From: Streptomyces sp. NBC_01498
Lineage (GTDB): Bacteria; Actinomycetota; Actinomycetes; Streptomycetales; Streptomycetaceae
Direction of reading: 5' to 3'
Assembly: GCF_036327775.1 (NCBI RefSeq)
Contig: NZ_CP109598.1
Coordinates: 6,553,501-6,617,500, forward strand
DNA: 64,000 bases
Translations under genes and position numbers: made by a program
The notes under the pieces: model-generated
What the model was told of the DNA's origin: nothing
Seen by the model: only the letters and a program-made list of their open reading frames with translations
The model's database searches: none
Shown here: piece by piece, positions 51,817 to 62,030 of the stretch
Layout of the letters: the number at the start of each line of letters is the position of its first letter
Position numbering within the stretch: position 1 is the first letter of the stretch

Positions 51817-54339
51817 TCAGACGGCGGACAGCTGCCCGACCGAGGTGACCCGGACCACCGCCCGGCCCTCCTCGTCCGACGCGGCGAGGTCGACCTCCGC
51901 GCTGATGCCCCAGTCGTGGTCGCCGTTCGGATCGGCGAACGACTGCCGGACCCGCCACAGCCCGTGCTCGGGTTCCTCCTCGATACCGAGCAGCTTCGGC
52001 CCGCGCGCGTCGGGACCGGTACCCAGCTCCTCGTACTCGTCCCAGTACCCGTCCATCGCCGCGCCCCAGGCGTCCGCGTCCCACCCCGACTCGGCGTCCA
52101 GCTCGCCCAGTTCGTACACCTTGTCCAGTGCCGCCAGCTCGACCCGGCGGAACATGGCGTTGCGCACCAGCACCCGGAAGGCCCGGCCGTTGGCCGTGAC
52201 CGGCTTGACCTGGTCGGCCTTCTCCTGCGCCTGCTCGGCCGTCTCCACCTCGGGGTTGGCCAGCTGCTCCCACTCGTCCAGCAGACTGGAGTCGACCTGG
52301 CGCACCATCTCGCCCAGCCAGGCGATCAGATCCTCCAGGTCCTCCGACTTCAGATCGTCGGGGATGGTGTGCTCGAACGCCTTGTACGCGCTCGCCAGAT
52401 AGCGCAGCACGATGCCCTCGGTGCGGGCCAGCTCGTAGTGCGAGGTGAACTCCGTGAAGGTCATGGCCCGTTCGTACATGTCACGGATGACGGACTTCGG
52501 CGACACCGGGTGGTCGCCGACCCACGGGTGGCTGGTGCGGTAGACCTCGTACGCGTGCCACAGCAGCTCCTCCAGCGGCTTCGGGTACGTGAACTCCTGG
52601 AGCCGTTCCATCCGCTCCTCGTACTCGACACCGTCGGCCTTCATCTGCCCGATCGCCTCGCCGCGTGCCTTGTTCTGCTGCGCGGCGAGGATCTGCCGGG
52701 GATCGTCCAGGGTCGACTCCACGACGGAGACCATGTCCAGCGCGTACGAGGGCGAGCCCGGGTCCAGCAGTTCGAACGCGGCCAGCGCGAACGTCGACAG
52801 CGGCTGGTTGAGCGCGAAGTTCTGCTGGAGGTCGACGGTCAGCCGGATCGTGCGGCCCTCCGCGTCCGGGGTCTCCAGCCGCTCCACCACCCCGCCGTCC
52901 AGCAGCGAACGGTAGATGGCGAGCGCGCGCCGGATGTGCCTCAGCTGCTGCTTGCGCGGCTCGTGGTTGTCCTCCAGCAGGTGGCGCATCGCCGCGAAGG
53001 CGTCGCCCGGCCGGGCGATGACCGACAGCAGCATCGTGTGGGTGACCCGGAAACGCGAGGTCAGCGGCTCCGGGTCGGAGTCGATCAGCTTGTCGAACGT
53101 GCTCTCCGACCAGGCGACGAAGCCCTCGGGGGCCTTCTTGCGCACCACCTTGCGGCGCTTCTTCGGGTCGTCGCCCGCCTTCGCGAGCGCCTTCTCGTTC
53201 TCCACGACATGCTCGGGCGCCTGCGCGACGACGAAGCCCGCCGTGTCGAAGCCGGCCCGGCCCGCCCGGCCCGCGATCTGGTGGAACTCACGGGCGCGCA
53301 GGGTGCGTACCCGGGTGCCGTCGTACTTGGTGAGGGCGGTGAACAGCACCGTACGGATGGGGACGTTGACACCCACGCCGAGCGTGTCCGTACCGCAGAT
53401 CACCTTCAGCAGACCGGCCTGCGCGAGCTTCTCGACCAGCCGGCGGTACTTCGGCAGCATCCCCGCGTGGTGCACCCCGATCCCGTGGCGTACGTAACGG
53501 GACAGGTTGCGGCCGAACTTGGTGGTGAAACGGAAGTTGCCGATCAGATCGGCGATCCGGTCCTTCTCGTCGCGCGAGGACATGTTGATGCTCATCAGCG
53601 ACTGCGCGCGCTCGACGGCCGCCGCCTGCGTGAAGTGCACGATGTAGACCGGCGCCTGACGGGTCTCCAGCAGCTCGGTCAGCGTCTCGGTGATCGGGGT
53701 CAGCCGGTACTCGTAACTCAGCGGCACCGGACGCGTCGCCGACCGTACGACGGAGGTGGGCCGGCCCGTACGGCGTGTCAGGTCCTCCTCGAACCGCGAC
53801 ACGTCACCGAGCGTCGCCGACATCAGGATGAACTGGGCCTGCGGCAGCTCCAGGATCGGGATCTGCCAGGCCCAGCCCCGGTCCGGCTCCGCGTAGAAGT
53901 GGAACTCGTCCATCACGACCTGGCCGATGTCGGCGTGCTTCCCGTCGCGCAGGGCGATGGACGCCAGCACCTCCGCCGTACAGCAGATGACCGGCGCGTC
54001 GGCGTTCACGGACGCGTCGCCCGTCAGCATGCCGACGTTCTCCGTACCGAAGAGCTTGCACAGGTCGAAGAACTTCTCCGACACCAGCGCCTTGATCGGC
54101 GCGGTGTAGAAGGTGACCTTGTCCTGGGCCAGCGCCGTGAAGTGCGCACCCGCCGCGATCAGGCTCTTTCCCGAGCCGGTGGGGGTGGAGACGATCACGT
54201 TGGCCCCGGAGACCACCTCGATCAGCGCCTCCTCCTGAGCCGGATAGAGCGTGATCCCCTCACCCTCGGCCCAGGACGAGAAGGACTCGAAGAGGGCATC
54301 GGGGTCGGCATCCGGCGGCAGCTGATCGATAAGGGTCAC
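51817..54339 (-). CDS. Ski2-like DEAD/DEAH helicase with DUF3516
   Basis: 840 residues. The helicase core spans ~25-400: TPTGSGKS (Walker A), MDEFHFY (motif II, DEFH), MSATLGD, HHAGMLPKYR and QIAGRAGRAGFD (motif VI). The remaining ~450 residues are the DUF3516 region found in actinobacterial helicases. Likely RNA or DNA unwinding in processing or repair; exact role unknown. GTG 54339 is the only start that fits, though its ribosome site is weak. tesB is 37 bases downstream. Confidence 0.9.
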   Translation of the reverse strand: MTLIDQLPPDADPDALFESFSSWAEGEGITLYPAQEEALIEVVSGANVIVSTPTGSGKSLIAAGAHFTALAQDKVTFYTAPIKALVSEKFFDLCKLFGTENVGMLTGDASVNADAPVICCTAEVLASIALRDGKHADIGQVVMDEFHFYAEPDRGWAWQIPILELPQAQFILMSATLGDVSRFEEDLTRRTGRPTSVVRSATRPVPLSYEYRLTPITETLTELLETRQAPVYIVHFTQAAAVERAQSLMSINMSSRDEKDRIADLIGNFRFTTKFGRNLSRYVRHGIGVHHAGMLPKYRRLVEKLAQAGLLKVICGTDTLGVGVNVPIRTVLFTALTKYDGTRVRTLRAREFHQIAGRAGRAGFDTAGFVVAQAPEHVVENEKALAKAGDDPKKRRKVVRKKAPEGFVAWSESTFDKLIDSDPEPLTSRFRVTHTMLLSVIARPGDAFAAMRHLLEDNHEPRKQQLRHIRRALAIYRSLLDGGVVERLETPDAEGRTIRLTVDLQQNFALNQPLSTFALAAFELLDPGSPSYALDMVSVVESTLDDPRQILAAQQNKARGEAIGQMKADGVEYEERMERLQEFTYPKPLEELLWHAYEVYRTSHPWVGDHPVSPKSVIRDMYERAMTFTEFTSHYELARTEGIVLRYLASAYKAFEHTIPDDLKSEDLEDLIAWLGEMVRQVDSSLLDEWEQLANPEVETAEQAQEKADQVKPVTANGRAFRVLVRNAMFRRVELAALDKVYELGELDAESGWDADAWGAAMDGYWDEYEELGTGPDARGPKLLGIEEEPEHGLWRVRQSFADPNGDHDWGISAEVDLAASDEEGRAVVRVTSVGQLSAV

Positions 54340-54511
54340 GTCACCATCTTGCCTGTCTTCCGTCCGGATCAGGGAACCGGACGACCGGCCGAAGATCATG
54401 GGCGATACGCTGCCGTGTCAACTGGGCCTCGACACAACGGTGGTGGGGCCCGTATCGGCACGTGGCGGCACAGGCGACGACGGGGGCGGGACCAACCATG
54501 CGGGGACGACC

Positions 54512-55303
54512 ATGATGGGGCCGGCGCACTCGCTGTCGGGCGCGGCGGCCTGGCTGGGAGTGGGCGCCGCCGCTGCGGCGGCCGACCGTCCCATGCCCTG
54601 GCCGGTGCTGGTCGTCGGCGCGCTGATCTGCGCGGGAGCGGCACTCGCCCCGGACCTCGACCACAAGTCGGCGACCATCTCACGGGCCTTCGGACCGGTG
54701 TCCAAGGCGATGTGCGGCATCGTCGACAAGATGTCGTTCGCCGTCTACAAGGCGACGAAGAAACCCGGGGACGCCCGCCGGACCGGCGGCCACCGCACCC
54801 TCACCCACACCTGGCTCTGGGCCGTCGCGATCGGCGGCGGCGCCTCCGCCGTCGCGGTCCTCGGCGGTCGCTGGGCGGTGCTCGCGCTGCTCTTCATCCA
54901 CATGGTGCTGGCCGTCGAAGGGCTGTTGTGGCGGGCGGCGCGGGTCTCCAGCGACGTCCTGGTGTGGCTGCTGGGCGCGACGAGCGCGTGGATCCTGGCG
55001 GGCGTGCTGGACCAGCCCGGCAACGGCGCGGACTGGCTGTTCACCGGCCCCGGCCAGGAGTACCTGTGGCTGGGGCTGCCGATCGTCCTGGGCGCGCTGG
55101 TGCACGACGTCGGTGACGCCCTGACGGTGTCGGGCTGCCCGATCCTGTGGCCGATACCGGTCGGCCGCAAGCGCTGGTACCCGATCGGCCCGCCGAAGGC
55201 CATCCGCTTCCGGGCCGGGAGCTGGGTGGAGCTGAAGGTGCTGATGCCGCTGTTCATGCTGCTGGGCGGGGTGGGCGGCGCGGCGGCACTGAACGTGATC
55301 TGA
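54512..55303 (+). CDS. Membrane-bound metal-dependent hydrolase (DUF457/YdjM family)
   Basis: 263 residues. Putative metal-binding motifs HSLSGAAAW, LAPDLDHKSA, GGHRTLTHTW and LVHDVGDALT, with several transmembrane helices. Substrate unknown; YdjM in Escherichia coli is LexA-regulated. Two tandem ATGs at 54512 and 54515. Confidence 0.85.
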   Translation: MMGPAHSLSGAAAWLGVGAAAAAADRPMPWPVLVVGALICAGAALAPDLDHKSATISRAFGPVSKAMCGIVDKMSFAVYKATKKPGDARRTGGHRTLTHTWLWAVAIGGGASAVAVLGGRWAVLALLFIHMVLAVEGLLWRAARVSSDVLVWLLGATSAWILAGVLDQPGNGADWLFTGPGQEYLWLGLPIVLGALVHDVGDALTVSGCPILWPIPVGRKRWYPIGPPKAIRFRAGSWVELKVLMPLFMLLGGVGGAAALNVI

Positions 55304-55615
55304 CGGCTGACTTTCAGCCCGCCCGGCGTTTGAGGGGCACGGCGCACGGCCGAAGGCCGTACGGGGCCCGTGGCGGAGCCCCGGTTACGGGAAGGGGCCG
55401 GTATGGGAACAGGCCCCGCGCAGCGGCAGCACACGCCCCCGTTCCCACCGGGCACCGGGACGGTCGCCTCTCGCGACCGCCCGGCGCCCGGCAGCGCGTA
55501 CGGGCGAGCCCCCCGCGCCCGCCCGGACGCCGTTTCGTGAGCCGTACGAGCCGACCGGCCGTACACCGGGTCCGGGACATCCCGCCCGGCCCCGCCCCCG
55601 GCCCGCCCGCCCCGG
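55304..55615. repeat. Gene-free region with a Streptomyces intergenic repeat motif
   Basis: About 310 bases without a supported gene. CTTTCAGCCCGCCCGGCG, followed by TTTGAGG (55311-55335), resembles the dispersed 'GCCCGTCCGGCGTTTGAGGA' element common in Streptomyces intergenic DNA. It lies right after the membrane-hydrolase stop and may act as a terminator-linked repeat. Confidence 0.6.
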
Positions 55616-57406
55616 TCAGCCGTGCCAGGAACGCCACAGCGCCGCGTACGCGCCCCCCGCCGCCACCAGTTCGTCATGGCTGCCCAGCTCACTGACCCGG
55701 CCGTCCTCGACCACCGCGATCACGTCCGCGTCGTGCGCGGTGTGCAGCCGGTGGGCGATCGCCACGACCGTACGGCCGTCCAGCACCTTCGCCAGCGACC
55801 GTTCCAGATGCCGGGCGGCGCGCGGGTCGAGCAGCGACGTCGCCTCGTCCAGGACCAGCGTGTGCGGATCGGCGAGCACCAGCCGTGCCAGCGCGATCTG
55901 CTGCGCCTGGGCGGGCGTCAGTGTCGTGGCGCCCGAGCCGACCTCCGTGTCGAGCCCGCCGTCCAGCGCGCGCGACCAGCCGTCCGCGTCGACCGCGCCG
56001 AGCGCCGCCCACAGCTCGGCATCCGCCGCGTCCGCGCGGGCGAGCCGCAGATTGTCGCGCAGGGTGCCCACGAACACATGGTGTTCCTGGTTGACCAGGG
56101 CGACATGGCGGCGCACCCGCTCCGCCGGCATCCGCGACAGCTCGGCGTCGCCGAGCGTGATCCGGCCCCGGCGCGGGGCGTAGATCCCGGCGAGCAGCCG
56201 CCCCAGCGTGGACTTGCCCGCGCCGGACGGTCCGACGAGCGCCACGCGCGTACCCGGAGCGACATCGAGCGTCACCTCGTGGAGCACGTCGACGCCCTCC
56301 CGGTAACCGAAGTCGACCCGGTCGGCACTGACCTCCCGGCCGTCCGGCACGACGCTCTCGTCACCGTCGTCCGGTTCGATCTCCCGGACGCCGACCAGAC
56401 GGGCGAGGGACACCTGCGCCACCTGGAGTTCGTCGTACCACCGCAGGATGAGCCCCACCGGGTCCACCAGCATCTGTGCGAGCAGCGCACCGGTCGTGAG
56501 CTGGCCGACCGTGAGCCACCCCTGGAGCACGAAGGCACCGCCGCCCACCAGCGTCGCGAGGAAGATCGTGACGTGGGTGAGGTTGATGACCGGGAAGAGC
56601 ACCGAGCGCAGCCAGAGGTTGTAGCGCTCCCACGACGTCCACTCCTTGATGCGCCGGTCGGACAGCGCCACCCGGCGGCGGCCGAGGCGGTGCGCCTCGA
56701 CGGTCCGGCCCGCGTCGATGGTCTCGGCGAGCACGGCGGCGACCGCCGCGTACCCGGCCGCCTCCGCGCGGTACGCCGACGGCGCCCGTCTGAAGTACCA
56801 GCGGCAGCCCGCGACCAGCAGCGGTGTCGCCACCAGCACCGTGAGCGCCAGTGGCGGCGCGGTGACGGCCAGCGCGCCGATCAGCAGCCCCGCCCACACC
56901 ACACCGATGGCGAGCTGGGGCACGGCCTCACGCATCGCGTTGGCCAGCCGGTCGATGTCGGTGGTGATGCGGGACAGCAGATCACCGGTGCCCGCGCGTT
57001 CGAGGACACCGGGCGGCAGCCGTACCGACCGGACGAGGAAGTCCTCGCGCAGATCGGCCAGCATCTCCTCGCCGAGCATCGCGGCGCGCAGCCGCATCTT
57101 GTGGGTGAAGACGGCCTGGACGACCAGCGCGACCGCGAAGATCGCGGCCGTCCGCTCCAGATGAAGCTCCTTCGCCCCCCGGGCGCCCGAGGACAGGCCC
57201 TCGACCACGCCGCCGAGCAGATACGGGCCCGTCATGGAGGCGATCACCGCCACCGCGTTGACGACGACGAGCAGGGTGAACGCCGTGCGGTGCCGCCGCA
57301 GCAGCTCCACGACATAGGCCCGTACGGTCGCCGGGCGGGCGACGGGCAGGGTCGTGGCCGACTCCGGTGCCGCCGGGTCGTACTCCGGTGGTGCCACGCC
57401 GATCAT
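55616..57406 (-). CDS. ABC exporter half-transporter, subunit 2 (degenerate signature motif)
   Basis: 596 residues: six-helix membrane domain (~25-330) and an ATPase (~355-590). Walker A GPSGAGKST (392-400), Walker B LVLDEAT (517-523) and H-loop His552 are intact. The signature loop reads LTPAQAQQ instead of LSGGQ. Its ATG overlaps the TGA of the partner gene (ATGA). The pair should be a heterodimeric exporter of drugs, lipids or peptides with one functional ATP site. Confidence 0.93.
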   Translation of the reverse strand: MIGVAPPEYDPAAPESATTLPVARPATVRAYVVELLRRHRTAFTLLVVVNAVAVIASMTGPYLLGGVVEGLSSGARGAKELHLERTAAIFAVALVVQAVFTHKMRLRAAMLGEEMLADLREDFLVRSVRLPPGVLERAGTGDLLSRITTDIDRLANAMREAVPQLAIGVVWAGLLIGALAVTAPPLALTVLVATPLLVAGCRWYFRRAPSAYRAEAAGYAAVAAVLAETIDAGRTVEAHRLGRRRVALSDRRIKEWTSWERYNLWLRSVLFPVINLTHVTIFLATLVGGGAFVLQGWLTVGQLTTGALLAQMLVDPVGLILRWYDELQVAQVSLARLVGVREIEPDDGDESVVPDGREVSADRVDFGYREGVDVLHEVTLDVAPGTRVALVGPSGAGKSTLGRLLAGIYAPRRGRITLGDAELSRMPAERVRRHVALVNQEHHVFVGTLRDNLRLARADAADAELWAALGAVDADGWSRALDGGLDTEVGSGATTLTPAQAQQIALARLVLADPHTLVLDEATSLLDPRAARHLERSLAKVLDGRTVVAIAHRLHTAHDADVIAVVEDGRVSELGSHDELVAAGGAYAALWRSWHG

Positions 57407-59274
57407 GCGGATTCCTCGATCTCTTCCAGCAGTTCCGGAGTCTTCAGCGGGGCGGGCAGCCGGTCGGCCGGGGCCCCGTCGGCGTGATCGGTCGCGGCGC
57501 CGGCGGAATCGGTCTCGGCCTCGGCCTCGTCGTCCGTACGGCGGGTGACGACACCCAGGTAGCGCGGGTCGTCGCGCAGCAGCTCCCGGTGGGTGCCCGT
57601 GGCCGCGACCTTCCCGTCGTGGAGGAACACCACCGTGTCGGCCCGGTCGAGCAGCAGCGGGGACGACGCGAAGACGACCGTCGTACGGCCGCCGCGCAGG
57701 CGCCGTACCCCTTCCGCGATCCGCGCCTCCGTGTGCGAGTCGACGGCCGACGTCGGCTCGTCCAGGACCAGCACCTCCGGGTCCGCGACCAGCGAGCGGG
57801 CCAGTGCGAGCCGCTGGCGCTGGCCGCCGGAGAGCGACCGGCCGCGCTCGGTGACGCGTGAGCGCAGCGGGTCGCCGCTGCCGTCGACCGACGCCTGCGC
57901 GAGGGCGGCCAGCACGTCGTCGCACTGCGCGGCGTCCAGCGCGTCCTTGTGCGCCACGTCACCGGAGGCGGGCACGTCCAGCAGTTCCGCGAGCGTGCCG
58001 GACAGCAGCACGGGGTCCTTGTCCTGGACCAGGACGGAGGCGCGCGCCGCGTCCAGCGGAAGGTCGTCCAGCGCGACCGGACCGAGCAGGACGGACGGGC
58101 TCTTCTCGTCGTCGGCCGGGTGTCCGCCCAGCCGTTCCGCCAGCCGCCCGGCCGCGTCGGGGTCGCCGCACACGACGGCGGTCAGCTTTCCCTCGGGGGC
58201 GAGCAGTCCGGTGGCCGGGTCGAAGAGGTCCCCGGTCGGCCGGGAGTCGTCCAGACCGCCGCGCTCGCTGTCGTAGGAGGTGCGCTCCAGGCGCAGCACG
58301 CGGGCGGCGCGGGTCGCCGACGGCCGGGAGAAGGAGTAGGCCATGGCGATCTCCTCGAAGTGCCGCAGCGGGAAGAGCAGCAGGGTCACCGCGCTGTAGA
58401 CGGTGACCAGTTCGCCGACCGAGATCCGGCCGTCGCCCGCCAGGCCCGCGCCGTACCAGACCACCGTGATCAGCAGCACGCCCGGCAGGAACACCTGGAC
58501 GGCCGAGATCAGCGCCCACATACGGGCACTGCGGACGGCCGCCGCGCGGACCTCCTGCGACGCGGACCGGTAGCGGGTGAGGAACAGCTCCTCGCCGCCG
58601 ATGCCGCGCAGCACCCGGAGCCCGGCCACCGTGTCGGCGGCCAGCTCGGTCGCCCGGCCCGCCTTCTCCCGCTGCACGTCGGCGCGCCGGGTGGCGCGGG
58701 GGAGCAGCGGCAGGACGGAGAGGGCCAGCACCGGGACGCCGAGGGCCACGACCACGCCGATCTCCGGCACGAACAGCACGAGGCCGACGCAGACCACGAC
58801 GACCGCGATCGCGGCGGCCAGGAACCGGGACAGCGCCTCGACGAACCAGCCGATCTTCTCCACGTCACCCGTGGAGACCGCGACCACTTCGCCGGCCGCG
58901 ACCCGGCGGGTCAGCGCCGAGCCGAGTTCGGCGGTCTTGCGGGAGAGCAGCTGCTGGACCCGGGAGGCCGCGGTGATCCAGTTGGTGACGGCCGCGCGGT
59001 GCAGCATCGTGTCGCCGAGGGTGATCGCGGCACCGAACAGGGCGATGACGAGGCCGGCCACCGCGAGGCGCCCGCCCGAGCGGTCCACGACGGCCTGCAC
59101 GGCGAGCCCGGCCCCCAGCGGGAGCCCGGCGACGCCCAGTTGGTGCAGCAGCCCCCAGGAGAGCGACTTGAGCTGTCCACCCAGCTGATTGCGCCCGAGC
59201 CAGTACAGGAAACGCGGTCCTGACCGGGCGTCGGGTTTCCCCGGATCGGGATACGGAAGATCGCGAATCTGCAT
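57403..59274 (-). CDS. ABC exporter half-transporter, subunit 1 (degenerate Walker A)
   Basis: 623 residues: membrane domain (~25-320) and ATPase (~345-580). Walker A is replaced by CGDPDAAGRLA (369-379) with no lysine, and the H-loop His is replaced (VVFASSPLLL). Signature LSGGQ (481-485) and Walker B LVLDEPT are intact. The defects complement those of the downstream subunit. An acidic tail of ~40 residues follows. ATG 59274. Confidence 0.93.
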   Translation of the reverse strand: MQIRDLPYPDPGKPDARSGPRFLYWLGRNQLGGQLKSLSWGLLHQLGVAGLPLGAGLAVQAVVDRSGGRLAVAGLVIALFGAAITLGDTMLHRAAVTNWITAASRVQQLLSRKTAELGSALTRRVAAGEVVAVSTGDVEKIGWFVEALSRFLAAAIAVVVVCVGLVLFVPEIGVVVALGVPVLALSVLPLLPRATRRADVQREKAGRATELAADTVAGLRVLRGIGGEELFLTRYRSASQEVRAAAVRSARMWALISAVQVFLPGVLLITVVWYGAGLAGDGRISVGELVTVYSAVTLLLFPLRHFEEIAMAYSFSRPSATRAARVLRLERTSYDSERGGLDDSRPTGDLFDPATGLLAPEGKLTAVVCGDPDAAGRLAERLGGHPADDEKSPSVLLGPVALDDLPLDAARASVLVQDKDPVLLSGTLAELLDVPASGDVAHKDALDAAQCDDVLAALAQASVDGSGDPLRSRVTERGRSLSGGQRQRLALARSLVADPEVLVLDEPTSAVDSHTEARIAEGVRRLRGGRTTVVFASSPLLLDRADTVVFLHDGKVAATGTHRELLRDDPRYLGVVTRRTDDEAEAETDSAGAATDHADGAPADRLPAPLKTPELLEEIEESA

Positions 59275-59433
59275 GACGTCCCAGTGAGTCGTGGATGGCC
59301 CAAACCGTGCAAGGTTGTCCCCGGCGCCCGGTCCGGGGCAATCGATTATTCGTTTCTCGGCCAACCCGGCAACGGGAGCCGGGAGGCCGTCGCGGCGGCG
59401 ACCGACGGGCCGCCCGGGGATGGTGGGCGCCGC

Positions 59434-59889
59434 TCAGCGGCGCCGGCCCGGCACACCGTCGACCGGACCGCCCACCAGAGCCGACAGCAGCCCGCCGAGC
59501 ACCTCGCGCTGGTCCCCCGTCAACGGGGCGAGGATGTCCTCGGCCGCCGACCGGCGCGCGTCGCGCAGCGCGCGCAGCACACCACGCCCGGTCTCCGTGA
59601 GCTCGATCCTGATCACCCGGCGATTGGTCGGGTCGGGGGCGCGGCGGACGCAGCCGCTCGACTCCAGTCCGTCGACCAGGCTCGTCACCGCGCGGGGGAC
59701 CACTTCCAGCCGCTCGGCGAGATCCGCCATGCGCGGCGGGCTGTCGTAGAAGGCGAGCGTGCGCAGCAGCCGGGACTGCGCGGGGGTGATCCCGATCGGC
59801 TCCAGATGGCGCTTCTGGACGCGATGGAGCCGGCGGGTCAGCCGCAGGAGCTGTTCGGCCAGCAGGCCGTCGGCGTCGGGGGTGCTCAT
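59434..59889 (-). CDS. MarR-family regulator
   Basis: 151 residues. Winged helix with ITPAQSRLLRTLAFYDSPPR, MADLAERLEVVPRAVTSLVD and wing DPTNRRVIRIELTETG. Divergent from the single-subunit ABC exporter, which it probably represses; ligand unknown. Confidence 0.9.
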   Translation of the reverse strand: MSTPDADGLLAEQLLRLTRRLHRVQKRHLEPIGITPAQSRLLRTLAFYDSPPRMADLAERLEVVPRAVTSLVDGLESSGCVRRAPDPTNRRVIRIELTETGRGVLRALRDARRSAAEDILAPLTGDQREVLGGLLSALVGGPVDGVPGRRR

Positions 59890-60086
59890 GGCGGAACACT
59901 AACAGGACCACATGCATTGTGAATATAGGTAACAGTGAGCTAGGCTCATCCAGGACGTGCCGCCAGGTCCGAAAGACAACCGAAAGACACCGGCGGCCAC
60001 CGATGTCCCCCACATCTCCCGACACATCTGTAGACACACCCCGGATGAGTCTCCGGACGAATTTTCCGACATCCTCGAAGGAGCCC
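59890..60086. promoter_or_regulatory. MarR/ABC exporter divergent promoter with direct repeats
   Basis: Two copies of CCGAAAGACA (59969-59978, 59980-59989) have 11-base periodicity, so they lie on one face of the helix. An AT-rich patch (GCATTGTGAATATAGG, 59913-59928) is next to the MarR start. These are candidate regulator sites. Confidence 0.45.
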
Positions 60087-61961
60087 ATGAAGTCCGAACT
60101 GTCGACCTGGAAGCCCTCGGCCCTGCGTCCCGATCCGTCCCTGCCCGAGCCGCCGGCCCAGCTGCGCCGCATCTTCCGTCTCTTCCGCCCCTACCGGGGC
60201 AGGCTCGCCGTCGTCGGCCTGCTCGTCGGCGCCTCGTCCCTGGTGGCCGTCGCCTCGCCCTTCATGCTGCGCGAGATCCTCGACACCGCCATCCCGGAGG
60301 GCCGGACCGGGCTGCTCAGCCTGCTCGCGCTCGGCATGATCCTCACCGCCGTCCTCAGCAGCGTCTTCGGCGTGATCCAGACCCTCATCTCCACGACCGT
60401 CGGCCAGCGGGTCATGCACGACCTGCGCACGGCGGTGTACGCGCAGCTCCAGCGCATGCCCCTCGCGTTCTTCACCCGCACCCGTACCGGCGAGGTGCAG
60501 TCCCGGATCGCCAACGACATCGGCGGCATGCAGGCGACGGTCACCTCCACGGCGACGTCGCTGGTCTCCAACCTCACCGCCGTCGTCGCCACCGTCGTCG
60601 CCATGCTCGCGCTGGACTGGCGGCTGACCGTGGTCTCGCTGCTCCTGCTCCCGGTGTTCGTCTGGATCAGCCGCCGGGTGGGCCGGGAACGCAAACGGAT
60701 CACCCTCCAGCGCCAGAAGCAGATGGCCACGATGGCCGCCACCGTCACCGAGTCCCTGTCGGTCAGCGGCATCCTCCTCGGCCGCACGATGGGCCGCGCC
60801 GATTCGCTCACCACGTCCTTCGCCGCCGAGTCCGAGCAGCTCGTCGACCTGGAGGTGCGGTCCAACATGGCGGGGCGGTGGCGGATGTCCGTCATCGGCA
60901 TCGTCATGGCCGCCATGCCCGCCGTCATCTACTGGGTGGCCGGCGTCGTCCTCCAGTCCGGCGGCACCCTCGTCTCCCTCGGCACGCTCGTCGCCTTCGT
61001 CTCGCTCCAGCAGGGACTCTTCCGTCCCGCCGTGAGCCTGCTGGCCACCGGCGTGCAGATGCAGACGTCGCTCGCGCTGTTCCAGCGCATCTTCGAGTAT
61101 CTCGATCTGCCGGTCGACATCACCGAGCCGGAGAAGCCGGTGCCGCTCGACCCGGTCCGGGGCGAAGTGCGCTTCGAGGGCGTCGACTTCAGCTACGACG
61201 CGAAGGACGGCAACACCCTCCACGGGGTGGAGCTGACCGTCCCGGCGGGCGGCAGCCTCGCCGTCGTCGGTCCCACCGGATCGGGCAAGTCGACGCTCAG
61301 CTATCTCGTGCCGCGGCTGTACGACGTGACGGGCGGACGGGTCCTGCTCGACGGGGTCGACGTACGCGACCTGTCCTTCGACACCCTCGCCCGCGCGGTC
61401 GGCGTCGTCTCCCAGGAGACGTATCTCTTCCACGCCTCCGTCGCCGACAACCTCCGCTTCGCCAAGCCCGACGCGACGGACGAGGAGATCGAGGCGGCGG
61501 CCGGGGCGGCCCAGATCCACGACCACATCGCCTCCCTGCCCGACGGGTACGACACCCTGGTCGGCGAGCGGGGATACCGGTTCTCCGGCGGCGAGAAGCA
61601 GCGGCTCGCGATCGCCCGCACCATCCTGCGCGACCCGCCGGTGCTCGTCCTCGACGAGGCGACCAGCGCGCTCGACACCCGAACCGAACGCGCGGTCCAG
61701 CAGGCCATCGACGCGCTCTCGCAGGGCCGTACGACCATCACCATCGCGCACCGGCTCTCGACGGTGCGGGACGCCGACCAGATCGTCGTCCTCGACGCGG
61801 GGCGCATAGCCGAACGCGGCACGCACGAGGAGCTGCTCGCCCGGGACGGCCGGTACGCGGCGCTCGTCCGCAGGGACGGGACGGCCGCGACGACGGACCC
61901 CGGCCCGTCGACCGGCCCGTCGGCCGAACCGGCGGCGGACGCGCGCGTGGCCGTGTCCTGA
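60087..61961 (+). CDS. ABC exporter half-transporter (homodimer type)
   Basis: 624 residues: six-helix domain (~35-330; FFTRTRTGEVQSRIANDI) and an ATPase with complete motifs: Walker A GPTGSGKST, Q-loop VVSQETYLF, signature FSGGEKQR, Walker B LVLDEAT and H-loop ITIAHRLST. Expected to work as a homodimeric multidrug or lipid exporter under MarR control. ATG 60087 follows AAGGAG. Confidence 0.93.
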   Translation: MKSELSTWKPSALRPDPSLPEPPAQLRRIFRLFRPYRGRLAVVGLLVGASSLVAVASPFMLREILDTAIPEGRTGLLSLLALGMILTAVLSSVFGVIQTLISTTVGQRVMHDLRTAVYAQLQRMPLAFFTRTRTGEVQSRIANDIGGMQATVTSTATSLVSNLTAVVATVVAMLALDWRLTVVSLLLLPVFVWISRRVGRERKRITLQRQKQMATMAATVTESLSVSGILLGRTMGRADSLTTSFAAESEQLVDLEVRSNMAGRWRMSVIGIVMAAMPAVIYWVAGVVLQSGGTLVSLGTLVAFVSLQQGLFRPAVSLLATGVQMQTSLALFQRIFEYLDLPVDITEPEKPVPLDPVRGEVRFEGVDFSYDAKDGNTLHGVELTVPAGGSLAVVGPTGSGKSTLSYLVPRLYDVTGGRVLLDGVDVRDLSFDTLARAVGVVSQETYLFHASVADNLRFAKPDATDEEIEAAAGAAQIHDHIASLPDGYDTLVGERGYRFSGGEKQRLAIARTILRDPPVLVLDEATSALDTRTERAVQQAIDALSQGRTTITIAHRLSTVRDADQIVVLDAGRIAERGTHEELLARDGRYAALVRRDGTAATTDPGPSTGPSAEPAADARVAVS

Positions 61962-62030
61962 CGGACGGCGGTCCGCCTCGTCCCGGACGCGATGCCGGAA
62001 TCGGTGCTTTGTCCGGGTTAGCGTGCCCGC

